Source: Pedobacter psychrophilus (GTDB lineage: Bacteria; Bacteroidota; Bacteroidia; Sphingobacteriales; Sphingobacteriaceae). From it: 38,499 bases of DNA. Location: contig NZ_LWHJ01000033.1 in NCBI RefSeq assembly GCF_001652725.1, positions 1 through 38,499 of the forward strand, read 5' to 3'. The notes below the pieces were generated by a model. That model did no database searches. It saw nothing but the letters and a program-made list of their open reading frames with translations, and had not been told where the DNA came from. Numbering within the stretch: position 1 is the first letter of the stretch; the number at the start of each line of letters is the position of its first letter. Below are positions 29,529-37,491 of this stretch, in pieces. Both the position numbers and the translations under genes were made by a program.

Positions 29529-30383
29529 TTAATCGAGCTTAAAGGTCACCACAACGGGTCTGTGATCCGATGCATAAGTTTCTGCTGTTACACTATGGCG
29601 TTTTACCAACCAGTTTGAATTTCTGGTTAAAACATAATCAATGGTATTCTTTGGATTGACTGCAGGGACGGTTAAACCACAGTGATCAGTACAGGAATTC
29701 TCGAAATACTGTTGTAAAAATTTTATGGATTTGGATCCAACACTGCTGTTCCAATCGCCACATAAAATTATTGGATTTACCACAGACTGTAGTTCCTTTA
29801 CAATGGCCTCGGTTTGTAGTACACGGGTTGGCTCGTCCCTGGCATCCAAGTGGGTACACGCAACAGTAATTTTTTGCCCGGAAAAATTAATATCGGCATA
29901 ACCTAATGTTCTTGTTTCTGCTTTTCCTTCTATTTTGGGCAAGGTCAATTGCCTAATATTTGAAAGCTTATACTTACTTAATATAGCAACACCATATTCT
30001 CCACCGCCTAAATTTATAGTTTTATAAAAGTGATATTCCATATTGAGTTGATTTGCTATAAGTTGCGTTTGATCCTGCTTGTTTGATCTGGGCACTAGCA
30101 TATCTACCTCCTGCAGTGTAACTATATCAGGATTCTCTTTTTTTATTACTGAAACCACAGCATCAATATCTGTAATGCCTACAGCTTTTGACGGAGGATT
30201 TGCATGGTGTATATTGTAACTCATTACTTTAAGCTCTTGTTGATTATAGGTTGGTACCGTGTCTGTCACAATTATCACAGTATTTGCAACAGGCTTTGTT
30301 GTATTGCTTAAAGGTATTTTTCTAGCGCAGGACGATGACAAAAAAAGAATCGCTACGGTTAAAAAAAACATGTTCTTCATCAT
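29529..30383 (-). CDS. EEP-family hydrolase lipoprotein, paralogue of its neighbour
   Basis: The 284-residue protein has a lipoprotein-like signal with C19 (LSSSC) and a single EEP domain. Catalytic residues are N57 in MSYNIHH, E92 in LQEVD, H178, D210 and N212 in CGDWN, D249, and D273-H274 in SDHRP. It closely matches the N-terminal domain of the next gene over its whole length, including the shared NIHHANPPSK and GGGEYGVAILSKY stretches. They therefore arose by tandem duplication, after which one copy gained or the other lost the C-terminal modules. It is presumably anchored in a membrane on the periplasmic or outer face, acting on a phosphodiester substrate. Two adjacent ATG codons (30383 and 30380) could serve as start; the first is used here. 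Confidence 0.88.
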   Translation of the reverse strand: MMKNMFFLTVAILFLSSSCARKIPLSNTTKPVANTVIIVTDTVPTYNQQELKVMSYNIHHANPPSKAVGITDIDAVVSVIKKENPDIVTLQEVDMLVPRSNKQDQTQLIANQLNMEYHFYKTINLGGGEYGVAILSKYKLSNIRQLTLPKIEGKAETRTLGYADINFSGQKITVACTHLDARDEPTRVLQTEAIVKELQSVVNPIILCGDWNSSVGSKSIKFLQQYFENSCTDHCGLTVPAVNPKNTIDYVLTRNSNWLVKRHSVTAETYASDHRPVVVTFKLD

Positions 30384-30867
30384 TTAAAGCACTAATTGTC
30401 AATTACAATCTATGCTCGAAATATCAGTAAGTTTTTTAGCTACTACTATTATTATTGTAATTTAACCTATAACATTTGTCGGCAGTGCTTTCAGATTTAT
30501 TCTTTTTCCAATAAAGTAATTTTCGATTCAGTAATGGTATATCTGGATTTATTCTGGGCTTGTTAGGTTTCGCAAACTCGTCTTAATCTAATGATGAAAC
30601 CTTGCGAGTCTTCTTTTAAAAAAACTGGCTCAATCTATTTTACCTGATTGAACCAATTATTTATTTATAATGCACTTTTTATGAATTTTATGGAGATAAT
30701 TAGGTGGAAATTAATTAAACTTCTATTAACTAGCGAAAGATATATTGCTAATGCTTTAGAGGGATAGACTAACTTGTGCTTCTTGTATATTTTTAAAATA
30801 TTAATATTAATCACCTGCTAAGGGATAAATAGCAAATTTAATCTAAAATCAAAATTTGAACATTCAC
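30384..30867. other. Intergenic region upstream of the EEP pair
   Basis: This 484-nt AT-rich gap should contain the promoter of the EEP pair near its left end and the terminator of the BNR gene (30617-30655). I found no exact match to TAnnTTTG on the minus strand, no open frame with family signals and no RNA gene. The rest appears non-coding. Confidence 0.5.
30617..30655 (-). terminator. Intrinsic terminator downstream of the BNR_4 gene
   Basis: On the minus strand TGGTTCAATC and GATTGAGCCA (30655-30646 and 30635-30626) pair over 10 positions with one G-T, around a 10-nt loop. A short GT and a run of seven T follow (30623-30617). It lies about 212 nt after the BNR_4 stop codon, so that transcript carries a long 3' tail. 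Confidence 0.6.
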
Positions 30868-32199
30868 TTATTTAACTTTCCATTGTAAAACGTTGGCTTT
30901 TTGATCTTTCAAATCAACGGTAGTTTCTCCATCACCTTGCTCTACATTTTGTACAAAGAGATTTAAAACTTTATTGTTTTTCCAAAGTTCTGTATCGTAT
31001 GTGGGTTCCCAAAGGCCTACAGAAGATTTAGTTAAATCTTTAAATTTCCATTTTTCAGAATCCAAATTTTTGCTAATTGCAACGGATACTTTGTTACCTC
31101 TTTCTTCATCTCTAAAAAATATATAAGCATGCTTTTTTTGATTCTTTTCTGTAACAATAAGTAAAGGACGAGAGATAGGAATTCTCTTTGTACCTCCTCC
31201 AGACAATGAAAAAGGAGTTTTTCTGTTTGAAATCTGTTGTGTTTCCCAAGCATTACCTGCTTTATAAATCAACCTATACTGAGGTGTGCTATCGTTTTCT
31301 GTTTTCCAATAACTTACAATGTAGGGATTATCTTTTTCGTCGACCGCAATTGCTGTAGAATTGATTAAATCCGATTTTTCAGGTATTTTTAAAGCATATT
31401 CTGCGGTAGCTGCTGTAATTGGCAACATATACTTTTCGTTAGTACTTTTTTCCCAAGAGATGCCGCCATCTTCTGATTTAGCATAACACATGTCATGGTT
31501 ACTAGATACGTCCGCGGTTTCTCTCCAAACCCAAGAAATATGAATTGCACCCTTATTATCAATAACCATTTGCCAATAAGGGCTGCGCTGATTTTCGCCG
31601 TTAATCCACCCATCTTGTAAGTTTTTCCACTTTTTAGTTTTTATGTCATAACTATTAAGCATTAAACTACCGTTACCAGAACCGCCGTCTCTATACAAAA
31701 ACAAAAGATTTCCGTTTGCTAAGCGATAAAACTCGGGATAGGTCACACTCTTCTCTTTAAATCCAGTCATTGGTATTATCGGACCAAGATCCAATGATCC
31801 TGCTCTTACGCTTTTACAATAGTTAAAAGGGCCACCATGCATCCCCCAAGACATGTGCAAAAAGCCGTCACCGTCAATCATTATACTTATCGATTTATGA
31901 GCATCAGTTGCATCGCCCTTATAAGGAGTAACCTTTAGCTCCCAATCTTTACTATTGATGTCTCTTTTACCCAGTACTACATTTTTTTGCTCATCGTAAT
32001 AAGCTATGTACTGTATGTTTTCAAAAGTTACTAAAGAGTTGCGTCTAAAAATGACCGTATTGACCGAGTTATTTGCCCATGCTAAGCCTGCAGGTATAAT
32101 TTTGGCGCAATTAATAGATTTAATTTGAGCATTTGTAACAAATGCCATTGCAAGTACTGCTACACTAACAACAAGTTTTTTACTACTCAAAATATTCAT
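30868..32199 (-). CDS. Secreted BNR_4 beta-propeller protein, possible polysaccharide lyase
   Basis: The 443-residue protein has a signal peptide (about 1-24, VTNAQ) and matches the BNR repeat-containing family PF15892. The characteristic segment has H101 in TDAHKS, H115 in GDGFLHMSW and H121 in GMHGG. It is followed by an LYRDGGSGNG segment near 168-177 and Asp-box-like turns (SEDGGISWE). The ulvan lyases of families PL24 and PL25 belong to the same fold and use paired histidines from the equivalent repeats, so a lyase acting on an acidic sulfated glycan is possible. Many BNR_4 proteins remain uncharacterised. It has its own transcription unit, bounded by a 300-nt gap upstream and a strong terminator downstream. 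If it is a lyase it would supply the endo-acting step missing from the nearby PUL. Confidence 0.75.
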   Translation of the reverse strand: MNILSSKKLVVSVAVLAMAFVTNAQIKSINCAKIIPAGLAWANNSVNTVIFRRNSLVTFENIQYIAYYDEQKNVVLGKRDINSKDWELKVTPYKGDATDAHKSISIMIDGDGFLHMSWGMHGGPFNYCKSVRAGSLDLGPIIPMTGFKEKSVTYPEFYRLANGNLLFLYRDGGSGNGSLMLNSYDIKTKKWKNLQDGWINGENQRSPYWQMVIDNKGAIHISWVWRETADVSSNHDMCYAKSEDGGISWEKSTNEKYMLPITAATAEYALKIPEKSDLINSTAIAVDEKDNPYIVSYWKTENDSTPQYRLIYKAGNAWETQQISNRKTPFSLSGGGTKRIPISRPLLIVTEKNQKKHAYIFFRDEERGNKVSVAISKNLDSEKWKFKDLTKSSVGLWEPTYDTELWKNNKVLNLFVQNVEQGDGETTVDLKDQKANVLQWKVK

Positions 32200-32499
32200 T
32201 ATATTTTTTAAAATTCAAATTTTTGTATTTAAACGTTATGCTACGTCAGGAATTATTTTTAAAATCTTATGACTCGGTTCCATCAATTGTAAATCTAGAA
32301 CATACTAATAAGCAAAAAAGTTGAACCCGATTCTAAAGTTGTGTGAAAGGCTGTCGGGTATCTTTTTATATCTATACGCAGCCTAACTTGTGTAATTATC
32401 TATTTTTATTTATGGCAACAACTCATCAATTATCCCGGCATATTTGAACCAATTTAATAAAAACCTTTCTAAAATTTAAAAAGCATCAACATCTATCAT
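32200..32499. other. Intergenic region between blh and the BNR_4 gene
   Basis: This 300-nt AT-rich gap must hold the BNR_4 promoter and the end of the crtY-blh transcript. An imperfect hairpin (AGGCTG at 32348-32353 with CAGCCT at 32379-32384, plus inner GTAT/ATAC pairing) followed by TTTC on the minus strand is the best candidate terminator, but it is weak. No open frame or RNA gene is apparent. Confidence 0.4.
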
Positions 32500-33378
32500 T
32501 TAACTTTCTGATTCATATTGTTGGTGAGTTACTAATACATGAGGCAGTGTTATTAAAGATAATAAGATAAAAGCGCCCCCAATATTAAAATTAAAAGCAT
32601 ACAAATAATATCCAAAAAATACCAGCGCAATAATGCTAAAGGGCAACATAGATAAATAAAAATACTTACTACTTTCATTATATTTACCTACAAAATAATT
32701 CTTTTGGTGCCTTAAAGATTGTAATGAATGCCATAAACAAAATACCATTATAAAACCAAACAACAAAGGAGTTAACAGGTACCAAACCAGTATTAAAACA
32801 AATTGAAGTGTATACTTTAATTTGTTTTCCTGGGTATAAATATAAATACTTGATAAGTAAGCGATCGCTAAAATGATTATAAAAACAATTTTCCAAGTCT
32901 GAAAATAAACTGGATAATCTTGATTGATATTATAATCTTGGTTAGGATAAAGCATACTTTTAAAAATCATTGTTGACTCTTCAAAATGTATAACTACCGG
33001 TAGCATGATCAAAAAAAATCCCCATATAATTGCTGGTAAATGCCAAACACTTTTATTCTCATAATTAGACTGACCAAAATGATGGAAGGAGATGATAAAG
33101 AATAAAACCAGGGCTATAGATGGTAAAAAATACCAGGCTAATGCATAAAAAAATATAACTACTAAATAAGAAATTAAAAATTTTACCAAGCCTAATTTAG
33201 ATCTATCTTTTCTGTATAAATAATCGTTAGAGCCATGTGGGATACCTACTAGGCATAAAAAAACACCAGCGATTACTGCTTGTGTTGTAAAGTTAAAATT
33301 GATAAAAAAAATAAATAAAATTAACACCAATTGAACGATGCATTGAACAAAAAAAAGCTTGGTATTGATGTATTTCAT
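32500..33378 (-). CDS. blh: Brp/Blh-family beta-carotene 15,15'-dioxygenase (retinal synthesis)
   Basis: This 292-residue integral membrane protein cleaves beta-carotene into two retinal molecules, the chromophore of the rhodopsin encoded nearby. It has about seven to nine hydrophobic helices and the family's iron-binding histidines: H48 in GIPHGSND, H99/H100 in FHHFGQ, H217 in LWHSLQSLRH, and H280 in LITLPH. The start codon overlaps the crtY stop by ATGA, so translation is coupled. Rhodopsin, lycopene cyclase and Blh together provide a full path from lycopene to the retinal protein, provided lycopene is made elsewhere in the genome. Length and motif spacing are normal for the family. Confidence 0.93.
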   Translation of the reverse strand: MKYINTKLFFVQCIVQLVLILFIFFINFNFTTQAVIAGVFLCLVGIPHGSNDYLYRKDRSKLGLVKFLISYLVVIFFYALAWYFLPSIALVLFFIISFHHFGQSNYENKSVWHLPAIIWGFFLIMLPVVIHFEESTMIFKSMLYPNQDYNINQDYPVYFQTWKIVFIIILAIAYLSSIYIYTQENKLKYTLQFVLILVWYLLTPLLFGFIMVFCLWHSLQSLRHQKNYFVGKYNESSKYFYLSMLPFSIIALVFFGYYLYAFNFNIGGAFILLSLITLPHVLVTHQQYESES

Positions 33379-34598
33379 CTCACAAAAAAATATTTGAATA
33401 ACGACTTTATAAATGGCAATAGAGGTAACTGAGAAAAAATGACCACCTCCTCAAATATAGTAGTTTCTTCATCCAAAAATTTTAGGATTAAAGGCAGCGG
33501 TTGCTTTTTAAAAAGAGTTACAAATATTTTTTTTCCTATATATGGGGTATCACGCAAAATTTGAAGTAATAATATATCATAAAGCCTAAACCTCCATTTT
33601 CTTTTCATTGTAGGCAAGCTGATTTCATTGGAATATTTTAGAGATTTAGCCAATCTTTCCGCATAGTTAAACATCCTTTTAAAGCCATATCCTGCTGTTG
33701 GTTTTAATGCACCAGCCAATGTACCCATGTAAATAACACGTTGATTTTTTTTCAATTTATCCTTTAAATGATCAAATTGTGGAGTCATTGGGATTGCACC
33801 TTTTTCTACTTCTAAAATTTGATATTCTACGCCTTTTAATTTTAATCGTTTTTCAATTTGAGATGTAGCATAATCATAATCTAAAATTTCAGTTCCAAAT
33901 CTGGTGAACTCTATTAAAGCTTCATTTTTTGAAAATGGTAATTCGTAAAAAAATTGAGTATATAAAGATTGATCAACATCAAAATCCATCATTGTCATCT
34001 CTGAAGGGTCAAAGACTGCATTTTTGGTTTTAATTTTATATCCCACAAAAGATTGCCACAAAAAAATCTGATTCTTTTTCTCTGAAGCTTTCTTCCCCAA
34101 ATAAAGGTTTAATTTATCCTGTTCTTTAGGTTTGTTACCTTTTGGCAAAGCCGAAAGAAAAGCATAGTTGCTTTCCCAATTTTGTGAGGTAGTTTGTATG
34201 GTTATATTGTTATCAATTTGATTTACACCAGTAACAGTATCATTTAACCAAAATATAGCGTCATTATGTTTTAGTTTACTTTTTAAATGCTGATAAAAAT
34301 CTTGACTTTTAACATGGTAATATTTATATGGATAAATAGCATTTTTCCCCCCTCGATATAAATTTTTAATGATATGCCATTTTTTACTAATAATTTCTGG
34401 TTCTGCTAAAGGTTTTTTTGCCCAGTAACACCAAGTACGGTCATTAAACTTATCCGAATCATTTTCTACAATGCAAAGGGTTTTATCTTTTAAAAGACCA
34501 TATTTAAGCATAGAATTTGCCAACCACAAACCTGAGGCTCCTGCGCCAACAATTGTAAAATTGTAAAATGATGGATATTTAGGGTTTTGCACTAGCAA
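33375..34598 (-). CDS. crtY: Lycopene beta-cyclase
   Basis: The 407-residue flavoprotein cyclises both ends of lycopene to give beta-carotene, the substrate of Blh. It has an N-terminal dinucleotide-binding motif at 14-26 (FTIVGAGASGLWL), the family motif RTWCYWAKK near 54-62, the DPSEMTMMDFD region with its acidic residues, GAIPMTPQ, and the AGALKPTAGYGFKRM signature. No ATG precedes the nucleotide-binding motif in frame, and a TAA lies three codons upstream. Translation must therefore begin at TTG (34598) or GTG (34592), a non-ATG start that may keep expression low. It is separated from the rhodopsin gene by 133 nt with a terminator and overlaps blh by 4 nt. Confidence 0.93.
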   Translation of the reverse strand: MLVQNPKYPSFYNFTIVGAGASGLWLANSMLKYGLLKDKTLCIVENDSDKFNDRTWCYWAKKPLAEPEIISKKWHIIKNLYRGGKNAIYPYKYYHVKSQDFYQHLKSKLKHNDAIFWLNDTVTGVNQIDNNITIQTTSQNWESNYAFLSALPKGNKPKEQDKLNLYLGKKASEKKNQIFLWQSFVGYKIKTKNAVFDPSEMTMMDFDVDQSLYTQFFYELPFSKNEALIEFTRFGTEILDYDYATSQIEKRLKLKGVEYQILEVEKGAIPMTPQFDHLKDKLKKNQRVIYMGTLAGALKPTAGYGFKRMFNYAERLAKSLKYSNEISLPTMKRKWRFRLYDILLLQILRDTPYIGKKIFVTLFKKQPLPLILKFLDEETTIFEEVVIFSQLPLLPFIKSLFKYFFVR

Positions 34599-34617
34599 TA
34601 AAAATTAATTGGCCTTT

Positions 34618-34656
34618 AAATAAAAAGTCAAGGTATTTTATAAACTATACCTTGAC
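34618..34656 (-). terminator. Intrinsic terminator between the rhodopsin gene and crtY
   Basis: A perfect 10-bp stem, GTCAAGGTAT (34627-34636) with ATACCTTGAC (34647-34656), surrounds a 10-nt loop. On the minus strand the stem is followed by TTTTTATTT. It ends the rhodopsin message about 75 nt after its stop codon. crtY-blh must then be transcribed by read-through or from their own promoter. Confidence 0.7.
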
Positions 34657-34731
34657 CTGTATTTTTTAATTCTAATAAAAAAATTTCAATGTTGATTTTT
34701 ACTTACTAGAGTGATGTTAATTATATGCAAA

Positions 34732-35466
34732 CTACGCAACTGCTTTCCTTGCTTTTGCAGTTTCTGCAGTAGCTACAGAATAAATAACCAATCCAAAACC
34801 GATCTTGTTAATAGCATCTGCCAGGTTGTAGAAAAGGTCAATAGATTTTACCTCAAACACTCCAGATAATAAATTTCCTGGCAATACCATATATCCAATT
34901 GGATAGATAGACCAGCCTAATGTGATGAAAATCTTTAATAAGAACATCGCATTTGCCAAAGCAGGACTGTTTGATAGCTTAGTTAATTTAGCAATATCCC
35001 CAGCAAATACTTCATAAACAATGTATAAATAACCTAATGTAGAAAGTACTCCCCACATAATGTTGTTATCAACACCAGAAGTTTCGCCAATAAATCCAAA
35101 AATTAACATGGCTGCAGCGGCAACAATTAATTTAAACAATGTTGCACCTTTAGCACCAAATGGCTTGGTTAATAAATAAAACTCTACGGCCATTAACGGA
35201 ACTGTTAATGTCCAATCAATGTAGCGTAAAGCGGTTGGGGTTTCATGCGTTGCTAAATAGTAGTCTCTCATGTAGTAATAATGTACTGCTGCAATACCGG
35301 TAATTAATGCTGAAACCAGCAATGAAAGTTTCCATTTTCCATCAACACTTCCTCTTTCAAAGAAAAAGAAAATCGACGATGCAAACATGGCCATGTAACC
35401 AGTAAAGAAAGTGAATGCAATTGGGTCGTCCGTTGGGATAACCATAATGTCTAGTAATGAATTCAT
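34732..35466 (-). CDS. Proton-pumping rhodopsin (proteorhodopsin/xanthorhodopsin-like)
   Basis: This 244-residue, seven-helix retinal protein pumps protons outward when lit, adding to the proton motive force. Helix C reads RYIDWTLTVPLMAVE, giving D84 (counterion), T88 and E95 (donor), the DTE triad of outward proton pumps; H62 pairs with the counterion. K221 in DAINKIGFG is the retinal Schiff-base lysine. M92 occupies the spectral-tuning position (105 in the marine green proteorhodopsin), indicating green absorption, as is usual in Bacteroidota. In helix E, G139 in MWGVLST aligns with Gly156 of xanthorhodopsin, the small residue that leaves a window for a carotenoid antenna; blocked pumps carry Phe there. 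There is no cleavable signal peptide. The genes for making retinal follow directly after a terminator. Confidence 0.96.
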   Translation of the reverse strand: MNSLLDIMVIPTDDPIAFTFFTGYMAMFASSIFFFFERGSVDGKWKLSLLVSALITGIAAVHYYYMRDYYLATHETPTALRYIDWTLTVPLMAVEFYLLTKPFGAKGATLFKLIVAAAAMLIFGFIGETSGVDNNIMWGVLSTLGYLYIVYEVFAGDIAKLTKLSNSPALANAMFLLKIFITLGWSIYPIGYMVLPGNLLSGVFEVKSIDLFYNLADAINKIGFGLVIYSVATAETAKARKAVA

Positions 35467-35770
35467 AATTTATTTTGTTTAAGATTTATTAATAAAAGTT
35501 AAACAAAACAATGTTCATTAAAGTTTAAAAAATATTAATTTTTTAATTTAAGCGAAAAATAAGCGCTCAATAAATAAATTATGGCAACAAATAATTCACT
35601 TTAATAAAAAAATTACAATTATTAAGAATATTGATTATCAGAAATTAACTATAAAACTATTTATTTTACTTAAAATGATTAATCTTATGCTAATTGAAAA
35701 ATTTAAAAAAAAATAGCAACCTTATCATTTAAGGTTGCTAATTAAAAAAATATTAAGAAACAATATCGAA
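35467..35770. other. Intergenic region upstream of the rhodopsin gene
   Basis: This 304-nt, very AT-rich gap contains the rhodopsin promoter, though I cannot assign it exactly (TAACTTTT near 35495-35502 on the minus strand is a one-mismatch -7 element without a well-placed -33). It also holds the terminator of the upstream sugar transporter (35703-35740). No small gene or RNA is recognisable. Confidence 0.45.
35703..35740 (-). terminator. Intrinsic terminator after the sugar transporter gene
   Basis: An 11-bp perfect stem, TAGCAACCTTA (35714-35724) and TAAGGTTGCTA (35730-35740), has a 5-nt loop. On the minus strand nine T residues follow immediately. It lies about 30 nt after the transporter stop codon and insulates the rhodopsin gene from it. 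This is the strongest terminator in the window. Confidence 0.8.
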
Positions 35771-37372
35771 CTAATGCCCTCCTTCAGTTTCAATTTTGTT
35801 TACATCAAAACCCTGAGTTTTTAGTTCTTTACTTACTTTCCAAGCAAAAAACAATAAATATGCAAAGCAAATTACTGGGATTACATAAGAAATGTGAATA
35901 CCGCTTCCGTCGGCTAAAATACCTTGAACAGGTGGAATTATAGCTCCTCCTAATATCATCATAATTAAAAAAGAAGAACCCTGACTGGTGTATTTCCCTA
36001 ATCCGGTAATGGCTAAAGAGAAAATACATGGCCACATAATAGAACAACATAAACCACCGCTAATAAACGAATAGGTAGCTAATTTACCATCGGTTAACAA
36101 ACCAATTATCATTGCTATAACACCTAAAGTAGCAAATACTGCCAACGTTTTAGCTGGTTTTTCCTGACTGTAAAAGAACCCAACAATCAATATCGCAATG
36201 CATATCACATAAATATACATCTGAGAAATATCGGTTCCGGTTACGTGATTAAAGAAAAGAATTACTCCAAAAGCGAAAAAAGGAACAATAACCGTTAAAA
36301 TCCTTTTCATGTTTTTAGAAAGCTTAAAGGCACTTACGGCACCTGTCCACCTGCCTACCATTAAACTACCCCAATACAAGGAAATAAAAGGAGCAATTTC
36401 TGACTCTGTATAATTACCAAAATTAGGTAATTGTAGCAAGGCGCCCATATTACTTTGGATACTAACCTCTACCCCTACGTAAGTAAAAATGGCCAGCATA
36501 CCCAAAACTAATTGCGGGTATTTCATTGCTCCCCAACCATTTGGAGATTTTTTTGCAGCAGTAGAGGCAAAAATTAATGTGAAGACAATAATAGCTAAGG
36601 CCAGATAAACAAAAATAGATTTTGATACAGAAGTGAAATTGGCCAGTATATCTGATGCCAATATCATTAAAAAGGCAATAAACATCACAAACAAAGGCAA
36701 ATTGGTTTTATGACTTGCTTCTATCTGCTCATCGCTTGTTACTTTTGGAAGTTTAGAGATTGCAAAGAATATGGCTACAGCTATAAAAAGACCAGCTAAA
36801 ATATAATACAGGTTATTTATTGATGATATTTCTACTGTTTTTGACATCGCACCAGCTGCGGTCCCGAATAATATTACACTTACAATGATGGGCCCCAAAA
36901 TAGAACCAAAATTATTGACCCCACCTGCAAGGTTTAACCTATCTGCCCCTGTTTCTGGTGTGCCTAAAGCCACTGCAAAAGGATTAGCTGCAGTTTGTTG
37001 AAGTGAAAAACCAATGGCAATCACAAAAAACGAAGTAAGTATTAAGGCAAAAGAACCCGAGTTCACAGAAGGTATCATGGATAAAGCCCCAATTGCCGAA
37101 ATGATTAGTCCGTAGATGATGCCATTCTTAAAACCTATTTTATTTAAAATATCTACCTTAAATATTTGCGATGCATAATATAAAACCAACGAACCAATAA
37201 AATATCCCCCATAAAAAGTAAAATCAATTAATTGCGACTCAAATTGTGTAAGGCTAAAATGTGTTTTACAAAATGGAATAAAAATTCCGTTGCTTGCAGC
37301 CACAAAGCCCCAAAAAAAGAATACGGTAATTAAGGTGTACAAAGCTGAGCTGTAGTTTTTTTGTTCGGACAT
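35771..37372 (-). CDS. FucP-like sugar:proton symporter (major facilitator superfamily)
   Basis: The 533-residue inner membrane protein has about 12-14 hydrophobic helices. Helix 1 carries FFFWGFVAASNGIFIPF. The segment QQTAANPFAVALGTP and following RLNLAGGVNNFGS are typical of the FucP/GlcP group of sugar:H+ symporters. A second half with LYWGSLMVGRW and a C-terminal GGAIIPPVQG motif completes the fold. It probably brings a monosaccharide such as fucose, galactose or glucose into the cytoplasm using the proton gradient. It is longer than E. coli FucP (about 440 residues) because of extra mid-protein and C-terminal helices. It is single in its transcript, bounded by a strong terminator. Because it is proton-driven, rhodopsin pumping could power it, but a functional link is inference. 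The exact sugar is unknown. Confidence 0.88.
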   Translation of the reverse strand: MSEQKNYSSALYTLITVFFFWGFVAASNGIFIPFCKTHFSLTQFESQLIDFTFYGGYFIGSLVLYYASQIFKVDILNKIGFKNGIIYGLIISAIGALSMIPSVNSGSFALILTSFFVIAIGFSLQQTAANPFAVALGTPETGADRLNLAGGVNNFGSILGPIIVSVILFGTAAGAMSKTVEISSINNLYYILAGLFIAVAIFFAISKLPKVTSDEQIEASHKTNLPLFVMFIAFLMILASDILANFTSVSKSIFVYLALAIIVFTLIFASTAAKKSPNGWGAMKYPQLVLGMLAIFTYVGVEVSIQSNMGALLQLPNFGNYTESEIAPFISLYWGSLMVGRWTGAVSAFKLSKNMKRILTVIVPFFAFGVILFFNHVTGTDISQMYIYVICIAILIVGFFYSQEKPAKTLAVFATLGVIAMIIGLLTDGKLATYSFISGGLCCSIMWPCIFSLAITGLGKYTSQGSSFLIMMILGGAIIPPVQGILADGSGIHISYVIPVICFAYLLFFAWKVSKELKTQGFDVNKIETEGGH

Positions 37373-37433
37373 GTTATGAGTTTATAATTTGAGCGTAATT
37401 TGTAATCTAATTTTAATAAATCCAAGTGAATAT

Positions 37434-37470
37434 TAAAAAAGATTTGAAATATATGTTGCAATCTTTTTTA
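37434..37470. repeat. 11-bp inverted repeat upstream of the sugar transporter
   Basis: TAAAAAAGATT (37434-37444) and AATCTTTTTTA (37460-37470) are perfect arms around a 15-nt loop, 62-98 nt upstream of the transporter start. The T-run is inside the stem, so it is a poor terminator. It may be a regulator site. Confidence 0.3.
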
Positions 37471-37481
37471 GCTCTAGATTT

Positions 37482-37491
37482 TAATCGATTA
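37482..37491. promoter_or_regulatory. TAATCGATTA palindrome, possible operator of the sugar transporter
   Basis: A perfect 10-bp palindrome with a central CG lies 110 nt upstream of the transporter start. The form fits LacI-family operators, which often control sugar transporters. Identification rests on symmetry and position only. Confidence 0.3.

Noticed and set aside
32348-32384. Hairpin after blh as a strong intrinsic terminator
   Set aside because: The stem is interrupted and only TTTC follows, so I note it only as a weak candidate within the intergenic entry.
34732-35466. Sodium- or chloride-pumping rhodopsin
   Set aside because: Helix C has D-T-E at the three key positions, not the NDQ of sodium pumps or the NTQ of chloride pumps.
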